Origin: Streptomyces qinzhouensis
GTDB lineage: Bacteria > Actinomycetota > Actinomycetes > Streptomycetales > Streptomycetaceae
Reading direction: 5' to 3'
Length of the DNA stretch: 64,000 bases
Assembly: GCF_007856155.1 (NCBI RefSeq)
Contig: NZ_CP042266.1
Location: forward strand, 868,001 to 932,000
The number at the start of each line of letters is the position of its first letter. The first letter of the stretch is position 1. Positions 44,981-53,368 of this stretch are shown piece by piece. The notes beneath the pieces are model-generated. The model was not told the DNA's origin and made no database searches. It saw only the letters and a program-made list of their open reading frames with translations. A program made the position numbers and the translations under genes.

Positions 44981-45098
44981 ACCCGGCCCGCCGCGGGCCC
45001 GTGGCGCCCCCCGTTCACGCCGCCTCGTCAATCCGCCGGTCCGGCCCCGCCGGTTCCGGCCACCCCACCCACAGCGTCCGCGTCGTGCAGGAGCCGCC

Positions 45099-46265
45099 AT
45101 GTCCGACACCCTCCGCGAACCCGTACCCGCCACCCGCCCCGAACTGATCCGCCCCAGGGTCCCGGAGTCCGACTGGGACGACTGGCGCTGGCATATGCGC
45201 CGGCGCATCACCAACGTCGAGAAGGCCGGCCAGTGGATCAACCTCAGCGCCGACGAGGAGGAGGCCATCGCCGGGGTGGCGGGCAAGTACCGCTGGAGCG
45301 TCACCCCGTACTACGCCTCCCTGATGGACCCCGACGATCCCGGCTGCCCGGTCCGCCTGCAGGCGGTGCCGGCGCTCGGCGAACTGGCGGAGTTCCCGGG
45401 GGCCGAGGTCGACCCGGTCGGGGACACCTACTACCGCAAGACCAACCGGGTCGTGCACAAGTACCCGGACCGCGTGATCATGCTGATCACCGAGGCCTGC
45501 CCCGTCTACTGCCGCCACTGCACGCGCAAGTTCCACACGACCGACGTCGACGGCACCTACTTCCGTGACGACGAGGGCGGCTCCTTCGACGAGGACCTGC
45601 GCTACATCGCCGACCACCCCGAGATCCGGGACGTCCTGCTGACCGGCGGCGACCCCCTGTCCTACCAGGACGGCAAACTGGAGGAGATCGTCGCCGGGCT
45701 GCGGGCGATCCCCAGTGTGGAGATCATCCGGATCGGCAGCAGGTTCCCCGTGTTGCTGCCGCAGCGGATCACCGAAGACCTCTGCTCGATGCTCTCCCGC
45801 TACCACCCGGTCTGGCTGAACACCCACTTCAACCATCCGAAGGAGATCACGCCGGAGGCCGCGGCAGCCGTGGACCGGCTGCTCCGGCACGGCATCCCGG
45901 TCGGGAACCAGACGGTGCTGCTGCGCGGTATCAACGACGACGTCCCCACGATGCGCACCCTGATGACCGAGCTGCTGCGGATCCGGGTCCGGCCGTACTA
46001 CCTCTACCACTGCGACAACGTCACCGGGGTCTCGCATTTCATGACGACGGTGGAGAAGGGCTGGGAGATCATGGACGGCCTCCAGGGCCACATCACCGGG
46101 TTCGGCGTCCCGCAATACGTCCTGACCACCAGAATCGGCAAGATCCCGATCGCGCGCCCCTCCTTCACTCCCACTGCCGACGGCCTGCTGCTCCGCAACT
46201 ACCGAGGCCAGGAAATGGTCGTCGGCGGTGACGCGCAGCCGATCACGGAGTCCGACACCCGATGA
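45099..46265 (+). CDS. blsG: Arginine (lysine-type) 2,3-aminomutase, radical SAM/PLP
   Basis: 388 aa KamA-family protein. Radical SAM cysteines C134, C138 and C141 (CPVYCRHC), the TGGDPLS loop and the PLP lysine K348 (RIGKIPIARP) are present. Compared with lysine 2,3-aminomutase, one substrate-binding Asp is kept (YHCDNV), but the second, expected just before the PLP lysine, is replaced by Thr and the loop is shorter. This fits a different side chain. With the guanidino methyltransferase downstream, conversion of L-arginine to beta-arginine is the best reading. CAGGAG precedes ATG 45099; the stop overlaps the next gene by 4 bp. Confidence 0.85.
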   Translation: MSDTLREPVPATRPELIRPRVPESDWDDWRWHMRRRITNVEKAGQWINLSADEEEAIAGVAGKYRWSVTPYYASLMDPDDPGCPVRLQAVPALGELAEFPGAEVDPVGDTYYRKTNRVVHKYPDRVIMLITEACPVYCRHCTRKFHTTDVDGTYFRDDEGGSFDEDLRYIADHPEIRDVLLTGGDPLSYQDGKLEEIVAGLRAIPSVEIIRIGSRFPVLLPQRITEDLCSMLSRYHPVWLNTHFNHPKEITPEAAAAVDRLLRHGIPVGNQTVLLRGINDDVPTMRTLMTELLRIRVRPYYLYHCDNVTGVSHFMTTVEKGWEIMDGLQGHITGFGVPQYVLTTRIGKIPIARPSFTPTADGLLLRNYRGQEMVVGGDAQPITESDTR

Positions 46266-47443
46266 GCACACTCGACAAACGGCTCGGGCAGCGCTTCCTG
46301 CCCTACGGAGCGAACTACCTCGACTGGTCCGACATGCCGGAACTGCGAGAGGTGATCGAGCAGCAGGTCCTGTTCCGGTACCAGACCGAAACCGAGAGCA
46401 TGGCATCCCGGCTGGAGCGGACCGTGGCCGAACGGCTCGGTGTGGGCCACGCCTTGGCCGTACACAACTGCACGGAGGCGTTGCGGCTGGCGCTGATCTC
46501 CACCCGCCCGGCCGTCGGCGACCTGGTGCACATCCCGGCGGTGACATTCGTCGCGGTGGCCGGAGCGGTGCTGTCGTGCGGTCTGATCCCGGTGCTGGTC
46601 GACGCCGACGATTCGCTCTCCATGGACCCGACGCTGCTGCCGCCGGACGCGCAGCGGGTGATCACGGCCCATATGGAGGGCACCGTGGCACCGCTGCCGA
46701 CCGGTGTGCCGTACCTCGTCGAGGACTGCGCGCAGTCCCTCGGCGCGCGCTTCCCCGACGGCCGGTACGTCGGGACGGCGGGCTACGCCGGGACGTTCAG
46801 TTTCCACCACAACAAGGTCCTCACCTCGGGTGAGGGCGGGCTCGTCGTCACCGGCGCCGACGATGCCTGGGCGACCATGCGCCGCTATCACGACCACGGC
46901 TCGGCGCGGGTGCCCGGCCAGTACCCGACATGGAACGACGACGCCCACTTCGGGGAGAACTTCGTCACCAGCGAGCAGGTCGCGGCCGTCCAGTGCCAGC
47001 AGTTCCGCCACCTGGACGAGTTGCTCGCCGGACTGGAGCGGATGTACGCGATCGCCATGGCCGAACTGCCCGGCCGGACCGACCTGGAGGTCCTGCCCCG
47101 GGCCGTCGGCGACGTGAAGGTCAGCCTGCGGTTCCGGTGCGAGAGCAAGGAGCTCCGTAACGCCGCGGTGGCCGCGCTCACCGCGGCCGGCATCGCCAAC
47201 TGGACGCTCGGGAAGTATCTGCTGCCCGAGCATCCGGTGCTCACCGGCCGTCGGTCGCTCTACCGCGACGGCTTTCCCTGGAACCACGCCCCCAAGGGGC
47301 TCCTCGCCCTCAGCCGCGACGGCTTCGCCCGGACCAGGGACCTGCTGGACCGTACCCTGTGCCTGCCGCTCTCCCCGGAACTCGCGGAGAAGGAACAGGC
47401 CCTCGTGGCCAAGTCCGTCCGCCAGGTGCTGGAGGCGCTGTGA
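46262..47443 (+). CDS. blsH: DegT/DnrJ/EryC1/StrS-type PLP aminotransferase
   Basis: 393 aa. VHNCTEALRLAL (PLP phosphate site), VEDCAQSLGARF (Asp pairing with the pyridine N) and the Schiff-base lysine K185 in SFHHNKVLTSGEGG mark a sugar aminotransferase of the StrS family. In this context it would act on the decarboxylated cytosyl pentopyranose to install the C4' amine of a cytosinine-like sugar, possibly with dehydration chemistry. Coupled on both sides (ATGA and GTGA overlaps). Confidence 0.85.
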   Translation: MSTLDKRLGQRFLPYGANYLDWSDMPELREVIEQQVLFRYQTETESMASRLERTVAERLGVGHALAVHNCTEALRLALISTRPAVGDLVHIPAVTFVAVAGAVLSCGLIPVLVDADDSLSMDPTLLPPDAQRVITAHMEGTVAPLPTGVPYLVEDCAQSLGARFPDGRYVGTAGYAGTFSFHHNKVLTSGEGGLVVTGADDAWATMRRYHDHGSARVPGQYPTWNDDAHFGENFVTSEQVAAVQCQQFRHLDELLAGLERMYAIAMAELPGRTDLEVLPRAVGDVKVSLRFRCESKELRNAAVAALTAAGIANWTLGKYLLPEHPVLTGRRSLYRDGFPWNHAPKGLLALSRDGFARTRDLLDRTLCLPLSPELAEKEQALVAKSVRQVLEAL

Positions 47444-48678
47444 GCGACGCCGAAGTGCTGTTGATGGTGGACGACCGGCCGTCGTCCTTCACCCGCTACG
47501 CGGCCCGGGAGCTGGCCGGCCGGCTGGTCCTGCTGCGGTTCGCCGACGCCCGCCCCGACCTGCCGGAGGACTATCTGCGGGAGACCGCGCATCTGCCCGC
47601 CTTCCGGGTGCGCGAGGGCGCCTCGCCGGCCGAGGAGGCCCGGCGGTACCGGGATTGGGCGGCCGGGCTGCCGACGCCGCCGACCCGGTTCTGCAACCCC
47701 TCGGAGCCCCGGCAGGCCGTGGCCCAGCGGTTCGCGGAGCTGGCCGGCCTGCCGCACCTGACCGGGCGGCAGGTGGCCCTGGTCCGGGACAAGGCCGTCA
47801 TGAAGTCGCGCTTCCGCGAACTGGGTCTGCGTACGGCGGAGTTCGCACGCGTACGCTCGGGTGCCGAGATCGAGCGGTTCGCCGGCCGGCACGGCTGGCC
47901 GGTGGTGCTCAAGCCGGTGGACTCCTTCGCCTGTCTGGACACCTACCGGCTCGACGATCCCGGCGGGCTCGCCGGGATCGACCTCGGGGCACGGGACTGG
48001 ATGGTGGAGGCATACCTCGGCGGCACCGAGTGGGAGGCCTGCGCGATCGTCCTCGACGGCGAGGTTCTCGACGTGTGGCCGAGTGCCATGCCCTGCCGTC
48101 CGCTGGACATCGTCGACGGCGCGATGAACGCCAATATCAGCGTCGGTACCGGCGAGGGTCCGCCGGTCGACCTGCGGGCGCTCGTCCAGCGCATCGTCAC
48201 GGGGATGGGTATCGACCACGGCTACGCCCATATGGAGTTCTTCCTGATCGACGGCGAGGTGTACGCCGGTGAGATCGGCATACGGCTCGCGGGCTGCGAG
48301 ATCCCCGCCAACCACGGCCACGCGTACGGCTTCGACGTGTTCGGCGCCACGCTGGCGGTCTACCTCGGCCGCCGCCCGGACCTCGACTACCGGGAGCGCC
48401 GCTGCGCCGGTGACCTGTTGCTGCCGCTGCCCGGCACCGGGCTGGTCCGGCGGATCACCTCCCGGGACGAGCTGCTGGGGATGCCCGGAGTCATCGACGC
48501 GGTGCTCAAGGTCGGCGCCGATGACACGGTGACGGCCCGCCGGGCCTCGCACAACGCCTCCGGATACGCGCATGTCGTGGGGGCTTCGATCGGGGAGGTG
48601 GAGAGCCGCATGCGCGAGGTGCTCGCCCGTTTCACGATCGAGGTGGTGGCGCGGGAGGCCCACACCGCCCCCACCTGA
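47440..48678 (+). CDS. ATP-grasp ligase (likely amide-forming step)
   Basis: 412 aa from GTG 47440. The central ATP-grasp core is visible: ALVRDKAVMKSRFRELGLRT, the ATP-binding WPVVLKPVDSFACLDTYRL, MVEAYLGGTEWEACAIVLDG and the Mg-binding HMEFFLIDGEVYAGEIGIRLAG. In a beta-amino-acyl nucleoside cluster such an enzyme should join beta-arginine to the C4' amine of the sugar (position of blsI). Substrates are inferred from context. It overlaps the aminotransferase gene by 4 bp. Confidence 0.83.
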   Translation: MSDAEVLLMVDDRPSSFTRYAARELAGRLVLLRFADARPDLPEDYLRETAHLPAFRVREGASPAEEARRYRDWAAGLPTPPTRFCNPSEPRQAVAQRFAELAGLPHLTGRQVALVRDKAVMKSRFRELGLRTAEFARVRSGAEIERFAGRHGWPVVLKPVDSFACLDTYRLDDPGGLAGIDLGARDWMVEAYLGGTEWEACAIVLDGEVLDVWPSAMPCRPLDIVDGAMNANISVGTGEGPPVDLRALVQRIVTGMGIDHGYAHMEFFLIDGEVYAGEIGIRLAGCEIPANHGHAYGFDVFGATLAVYLGRRPDLDYRERRCAGDLLLPLPGTGLVRRITSRDELLGMPGVIDAVLKVGADDTVTARRASHNASGYAHVVGASIGEVESRMREVLARFTIEVVAREAHTAPT

Positions 48679-48760
48679 CCGGCGCCCGTGCCGTCCGCCC
48701 GAACAGCGGCCCGGCACCCGACCCGGCCGCTCCTCGCGGCCGACGAACGGAGACCGACAC

Positions 48761-49987
48761 GTGACCAGCGGCCTGCCCCGTCGCTTCCTCGACCTGCTCA
48801 CACGTCCCCGGGTGGCCGGGGCCGCCTGGTGGAGCGTCGTCTCCAGACTGCCGGTCTACCTGATGTCACTGGCCCTCGTCCTGACCGTCCGTGAACAAGG
48901 CGGCAGTTACGCCCAGGCCGGTCTGGTCGCCGCCCTGTACACGCTCGGGATGGCCCTGGGCAGCCCGCTGATCGCCCGCCGCCTCGACCGCGGCGGCCGG
49001 GCGGCGGTGCTGACAGCGACCGCCGTCGCCTACCCGGCGGCACTCGCCGTCCTGGTATGGGCGACCCGCCCGGGCGGCTGGGCGCAGCCGGTGACGGCGT
49101 TCACGGCGGGGGTGGTGCTGCCGCCCGCGAACGCCTGCATGCGCTCGCTGTGGGCGCGGCTGCCGCTCCGCAAGGAGGAACGCGAGACGGCCTACCTCTG
49201 GGAGGCGCTGCTCACCGAGGTCCTGGTGATCGGCGCGCCGCTGATGCTGGCGGCGCTGATGCTGGCCGGCTCGGCGGGCCTGGCGCTGACGGTGATCGCG
49301 GTGACGGGCGGACTGGGCGCGCTCGGGCTCGCGTACACCCGGTTGCCCGCCGGCACCGAGGGCGCGCCGACGGCGCCGAAGGGCCCGCGCCGCGCACTGG
49401 GCCCGCTGCGTGAGCCGGCCCTGCTGGCGCTGACCGTCATCATGGCCGTCTCCGCGGTGCCCATCGGTCTGCTGACCCTGGCGATCCCGGCGTTCACCGA
49501 CCGGCACGGCGCTCCGGGCGGCGCGGGCGTGGTGTACGCCTGCTGGGGGGTCGGCAGCGCGCTGGGCGCCGTCTGGCTCGGCCGGTCCCAGTCCGAGGTG
49601 GCCCCGGAGGTACGGCTGCCCCGGCTGCTGCTGGCCTACGCCGTCGGCACCGGGCTGACGCTGCTCGCGGGCTCCCCGTTGGGCCTGGCCGTGGCGCTCG
49701 CGGTGGGCAGCGCACCCATCGCCCTGGTCTCCGCCACCGAGATGAGCCTGGTGAGCGGTATCGCCGACGGACGGTCCATGGCGGAAGCGTTCACCTGGGC
49801 GTCCCTGGCCACCGTCCTGGGCGACGCGCTGGGCCAACAGGCCGGCGGGCTGCTGATGGACCCGTTCGGGCCCCGGGCGGTGTTCGCGGTGGCGACCGGG
49901 ACCGCCCTGGCCGCCGCCGGGCTGGCCTTCGTCTTCCGGGGGCTGCTGACCCGGCGGGCGGCGCCGACGGTGGAGTGCGCGGTATGA
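48761..49987 (+). CDS. MFS transporter (probable product exporter)
   Basis: 408 aa from GTG 48761, with GGAGA upstream. Twelve hydrophobic segments in two halves; between segments 2 and 3 lies the MFS loop ALYTLGMALGSPLIARRLDRGGR. It sits inside the nucleoside cluster, so export of the final or capped nucleoside and self-protection are likely. No separate resistance deaminase or acetyltransferase gene is visible in the run. Confidence 0.87.
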   Translation: MTSGLPRRFLDLLTRPRVAGAAWWSVVSRLPVYLMSLALVLTVREQGGSYAQAGLVAALYTLGMALGSPLIARRLDRGGRAAVLTATAVAYPAALAVLVWATRPGGWAQPVTAFTAGVVLPPANACMRSLWARLPLRKEERETAYLWEALLTEVLVIGAPLMLAALMLAGSAGLALTVIAVTGGLGALGLAYTRLPAGTEGAPTAPKGPRRALGPLREPALLALTVIMAVSAVPIGLLTLAIPAFTDRHGAPGGAGVVYACWGVGSALGAVWLGRSQSEVAPEVRLPRLLLAYAVGTGLTLLAGSPLGLAVALAVGSAPIALVSATEMSLVSGIADGRSMAEAFTWASLATVLGDALGQQAGGLLMDPFGPRAVFAVATGTALAAAGLAFVFRGLLTRRAAPTVECAV

Positions 49988-50095
49988 CGGCCGCGACCGC
50001 CGGCCGAGGCCCCCCACCGGCCGTTCCCGCATACCGCTGCCCCCACTCCCGCCCCTTCCCCCGCGCCCCGCCGCGGGCAACACGAGGTGTCCACC

Positions 50096-51979
50096 ATGAA
50101 CGCCGCGCTCACCGAGCAGCGAGCCGACCGGCCGTCCGGGCCGGCCCCCCTGTTCCGTCCCGTCACCCGGCGGGAGTTCGCCCGGGCCGTCCGGGAGTTC
50201 CTGGGCTCCCCCCGGCATCTGCCGGTGCCGGTCCCGACCGAGGACCGCGCCGATCTGACGGAGAGCGTCGAACTCGCCGGCCGCCTGTACGGCGGACTGC
50301 GGCAGCCGCACCCCCTGGACGTCGGTATCGTCCTCGGCCGGGCGCACCTGCCGGAAGGGCTCCCGGAGCTGGCCCGTCCTTTCGCCCGCGCGTGGGCGGG
50401 CGAGGAAGAACTGGCCGACATCACCGCGTTCCGGGCCCGGCACGGCGGTTCGCTGCTGGTCGTCGGCTGTTACGACCGGCTCACGCTCGACCCCGTACGA
50501 GCCCTGCTGATGGCGACCTACCGCGGCGCCCGGCACGGACTGACGCTGCTGAGCGGCCGCGACGGCGCCTCGGTCTGCTGGAACGTCGCCAAACAGTACG
50601 CGCGGCCGGCTCTCGACGTCGACGCGCTGGGCCTCTTCACCGACACCGACCGGCCGCCCCGGCCGCCCGGCGTTCAGGTCTTCGACGACCGGGACTTCGA
50701 GAGCGCGGACATCCAGGCGGAGATCCTGGGTACCCGATGGCTGCGGGTGGGCTTCCAGGGGCACGGCAAGGACGACAGCGTCAACCTCGGCGAGTTCACC
50801 ATCTGTGGTCTCAACGCCTCGGTCCCGGCCACGCCCGGAATCCTCGGCCCGCGCTGTGCGTACGGGCTGCCGTGCTACAAGCCGGAGGACAAGCTGGTCC
50901 CCCTCAACCGGGTGGAGGCCGTGGAGCTGGTGCTCAGCGCGTGCAACAGCGGCCCGCTCGCGGACCTCGCCCTGTACGACCCGAAGTACCAGCTGTTGCT
51001 GAACGCCCTCGACGGCCCGGCCCGTACGGTGGTCTCGGCCGTGTCCGTACACGACTCCGACCGGCCGGAGAACGTCGCCTGGATGCACGGCGCCCTCATC
51101 GGCGCGGACTCGGTCGACACCCTCAACGCCAGCCTGGCGGGTTCGCACCCCTACCCGGCGTTCATGCGCTTCGGACTGCCGGAGGCGCCGGAGGACACAC
51201 CGGCACCGCCCGCTCCGGCGGACCACCGCCCGGACCCGCTGCTCCTGACCGCGGGCAGCCGGCTCACCGCCTATCTCGCCTCGGACCTGCTGCCGCACAA
51301 CCACTCGCTGCGGCCCCGGCTGACGAAGCTGGCCCGGAAGGTGGACCTCTGGGTGGCCAGGCCCACCCATCTCGCCGACCAGTCCCCCGAGCAGATCAGG
51401 GCCTCGCTCACCGCGGATCTGCAGTCCCTCGACCATGTCATCGCCGAGCAGATCTCGGCCGACCCCGAGACCGAGCTGATGAACTACCCGGCGCACTTCG
51501 GTGACCGCAGCACCCTGGACCCGCGGGTCCAGGAGGTCGTCTGCCACTGCGGTCGCCCCGCGCAGGAGTTCACCCGGCGGGGTCTGCTCCCGCAGGTCCT
51601 GGACACCACGTGCGCCGTCTGCATGCGGTGCGGCGATGTCACCTTCCGGATTCCGGACGCGCCCGCCCTGCTCGCCCACGCCGCGGACGAGGCAGGGCAG
51701 GGCGGGGTACTGGAGGTCCGGGCCACGGTCACCGCGGCCCGGACGGGCCCGGTCCGGCTGGGCCTGTACGTACCGACCTATCTGCGCGCGGACACGACCG
51801 TGGAACCCGCCACCACCAGGCGCCGGCTCACCGGCGGGCGGGCCGAGGAAGTGCCGTTCCGGGTGCGGTTCGCGCCCGACACCGCCCCGCAGGCCTACTA
51901 CTTCACGGTATTCGCCGTACAGGACCTCGCCGTCTCCACCGCCCGGCGCCACTTCGGAGTCCTGCCCCGAACCGTCTGA
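50096..51979 (+). CDS. Caspase-like fold protein with C-terminal zinc-ribbon (slot of blsK)
   Basis: 627 aa from ATG 50096 (GAGG 8 bp ahead; GTG 50087 is less likely). Residues ~150-350 show a clan CD (caspase/gingipain/CHAT) pattern: HGLTLLSGRDGASVCWNVAK, then H223 in GFQGHGKDDS and C283 in LVLSACNSG, spaced as a His/Cys dyad. A Cys group (C483, C485, C506, C509, C512: CHC and CAVCMRC) looks like a zinc ribbon. A beta-rich C-terminal domain follows. I do not recognise the whole protein. By gene order it takes the place of blsK, which I recall as a tRNA-dependent leucyl transferase in blasticidin S. That assignment is not supported by any motif I can see. Confidence 0.75.
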   Translation: MNAALTEQRADRPSGPAPLFRPVTRREFARAVREFLGSPRHLPVPVPTEDRADLTESVELAGRLYGGLRQPHPLDVGIVLGRAHLPEGLPELARPFARAWAGEEELADITAFRARHGGSLLVVGCYDRLTLDPVRALLMATYRGARHGLTLLSGRDGASVCWNVAKQYARPALDVDALGLFTDTDRPPRPPGVQVFDDRDFESADIQAEILGTRWLRVGFQGHGKDDSVNLGEFTICGLNASVPATPGILGPRCAYGLPCYKPEDKLVPLNRVEAVELVLSACNSGPLADLALYDPKYQLLLNALDGPARTVVSAVSVHDSDRPENVAWMHGALIGADSVDTLNASLAGSHPYPAFMRFGLPEAPEDTPAPPAPADHRPDPLLLTAGSRLTAYLASDLLPHNHSLRPRLTKLARKVDLWVARPTHLADQSPEQIRASLTADLQSLDHVIAEQISADPETELMNYPAHFGDRSTLDPRVQEVVCHCGRPAQEFTRRGLLPQVLDTTCAVCMRCGDVTFRIPDAPALLAHAADEAGQGGVLEVRATVTAARTGPVRLGLYVPTYLRADTTVEPATTRRRLTGGRAEEVPFRVRFAPDTAPQAYYFTVFAVQDLAVSTARRHFGVLPRTV

Positions 51980-52026
51980 CCGCCCCTGGTGCCCGACCCG
52001 CCCCCACCCCACAGGGAGAAACGACC

Positions 52027-52677
52027 ATGAGAACCCCGAACATCTCGGAGCCGAACACCTCGCCCCAGGAGAAGCCGGCGATCGAGCTGATCGAGCAGGA
52101 CGGCCAGGTGACCCTCAGCATCGGCGGAGAGCAGGCCATGCAGGCCTGGGAACGAGACCTGATGTGGGCAAGCGCCGACCTGCTGTGCGAATACGGCAAG
52201 GACTTCTACGAGGTCGGGCTGGGCCTGGGCCTGTCCGCGCTGCGCATCGCCGGCAACCCGGCGACCCGCAGCCACACGGTGCTGGAACTCTTCGAAGAGG
52301 TCGAGGACCTGTTCCGGGCCCGGCACCCCCACCTGCCCGACAACCTCACGGTCGAGCGCGGCGACTTCTTCGAGCGAATCTTCGAACTGCCGTCGGAGAG
52401 CTTCGACGGGATCTTCTTCGACCCGGCCCTCGACATGGAGGTCTGGACGGACGCCGAGCTGTGGGCCCGGGTCATGCCGGAGGTCGTCCGGGTGCTGCGC
52501 CCCGGCGGCGTCTTCATCCCGTTCTTCAGCACCAAACCGGAGCTGCGCGGACAGTATCTCCCGCACTTCCGCCGGATCCGGGTCGAGCGGCACCCGTTCG
52601 TCGCCTACGACACCACCGAGTACACACACGGCGGCACCACCGGCGACGCCTTCATCCAGTGCTTTCTCAAGGACTGA
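52027..52677 (+). CDS. blsL: Guanidino N-methyltransferase (GAMT-like, BlsL type)
   Basis: 216 aa from ATG 52027, with GGGAGA upstream. It resembles guanidinoacetate methyltransferase: AMQAWERDLMWASADLL, SAM loop DFYEVGLGLGLSALRIA, SFDGIFFDPALDMEVW and RVLRPGGVFIPFFST. BlsL methylates the guanidino group of the beta-arginine moiety in blasticidin S; the same role fits here and supports arginine, not lysine, as the aminomutase substrate. Its last nine codons are repeated just downstream. Confidence 0.85.
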   Translation: MRTPNISEPNTSPQEKPAIELIEQDGQVTLSIGGEQAMQAWERDLMWASADLLCEYGKDFYEVGLGLGLSALRIAGNPATRSHTVLELFEEVEDLFRARHPHLPDNLTVERGDFFERIFELPSESFDGIFFDPALDMEVWTDAELWARVMPEVVRVLRPGGVFIPFFSTKPELRGQYLPHFRRIRVERHPFVAYDTTEYTHGGTTGDAFIQCFLKD

Positions 52678-52711
52678 ACCGTCATCCAGTGCTTCCTCGA
52701 GGACTGACCGG
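52652..52711. repeat. 30-bp tandem duplication of the methyltransferase gene end
   Basis: 52652-52681 and 52682-52711 agree at 26 of 30 positions. The second copy starts 4 bp after the stop and repeats the last eight codons and the TGA (TCATCCAGTGCTTcCTCgAG). Confidence 0.9.
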
Positions 52712-52771
52712 CCCGCCGGTCGGCCGCCCGCACCCGACACCGCGCACCAGCACCACTCCGGAGGTACTCCC

Positions 52772-53368
52772 ATGACCATCACACCGCCCCCCGGCCCCCC
52801 TGGCTCCTTTGGCTCCCGCCCCGACCCGGGCATCCGCTCGGTCTTCCTCGCCGGCCCCTTCATCCAGCTCCTGGACCCCGAGACGGGAAGGATGCCGGCC
52901 GCCGCCCGGGGCCCGTTCGATGTCCTGATCAAGCACTTCGAGGCACGGGGACTCTCGGTGCACAACGCCCACCGCCGCGAGGCGTGGGGGGCGGAACTGA
53001 TGCGTCCGGAGCAGTGCACGAAACTCGATCAGGACGAGATCCGCAAGGCAGATGTCTTCGTGGCCCTGCCGGGCCACCCGGCCTCGCCGGGGACGCATAT
53101 CGAGATCGGGTGGGCCAGCGCCTTCGGCAAGCCGATCGTCCTGCTGCTGGAGCGCGACAAGGAGTACACCTTCCTGGTCCAGGGCCTGCACACGGTCGCG
53201 ACGGTGGAGTACGTGGTCCATACGGACATCGCCGCCTGTCTGCCCGCCGTCGACCGGGCGGTTGACCTGGCGGTCCTGCGACAGCGGGAAGGCGACGGCG
53301 GCCGGTCGCCGGCCGGTCCGATCCAGCCGCGCGAAACCCCGGCGCCGACTCCGCTGGAGAACGCTTGA
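52772..53368 (+). CDS. blsM: CMP N-glycosidase-like hydrolase (BlsM/MilB type)
   Basis: 198 aa of the nucleoside 2-deoxyribosyltransferase-like fold. SVFLAGPFIQLLD at the N-terminus binds the ribose phosphate; DVFVALPGHPASPGTHIEIGWASAFGKPIVLL holds the catalytic Glu (E111). BlsM and MilB hydrolyse CMP (or hydroxymethyl-CMP) to free cytosine, the first pathway step. No hydroxymethylase gene is nearby, so CMP is the expected substrate. GGAGGT at 52760-52765. The stop overlaps the peptidase start (TTGA). Confidence 0.85.
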   Translation: MTITPPPGPPGSFGSRPDPGIRSVFLAGPFIQLLDPETGRMPAAARGPFDVLIKHFEARGLSVHNAHRREAWGAELMRPEQCTKLDQDEIRKADVFVALPGHPASPGTHIEIGWASAFGKPIVLLLERDKEYTFLVQGLHTVATVEYVVHTDIAACLPAVDRAVDLAVLRQREGDGGRSPAGPIQPRETPAPTPLENA

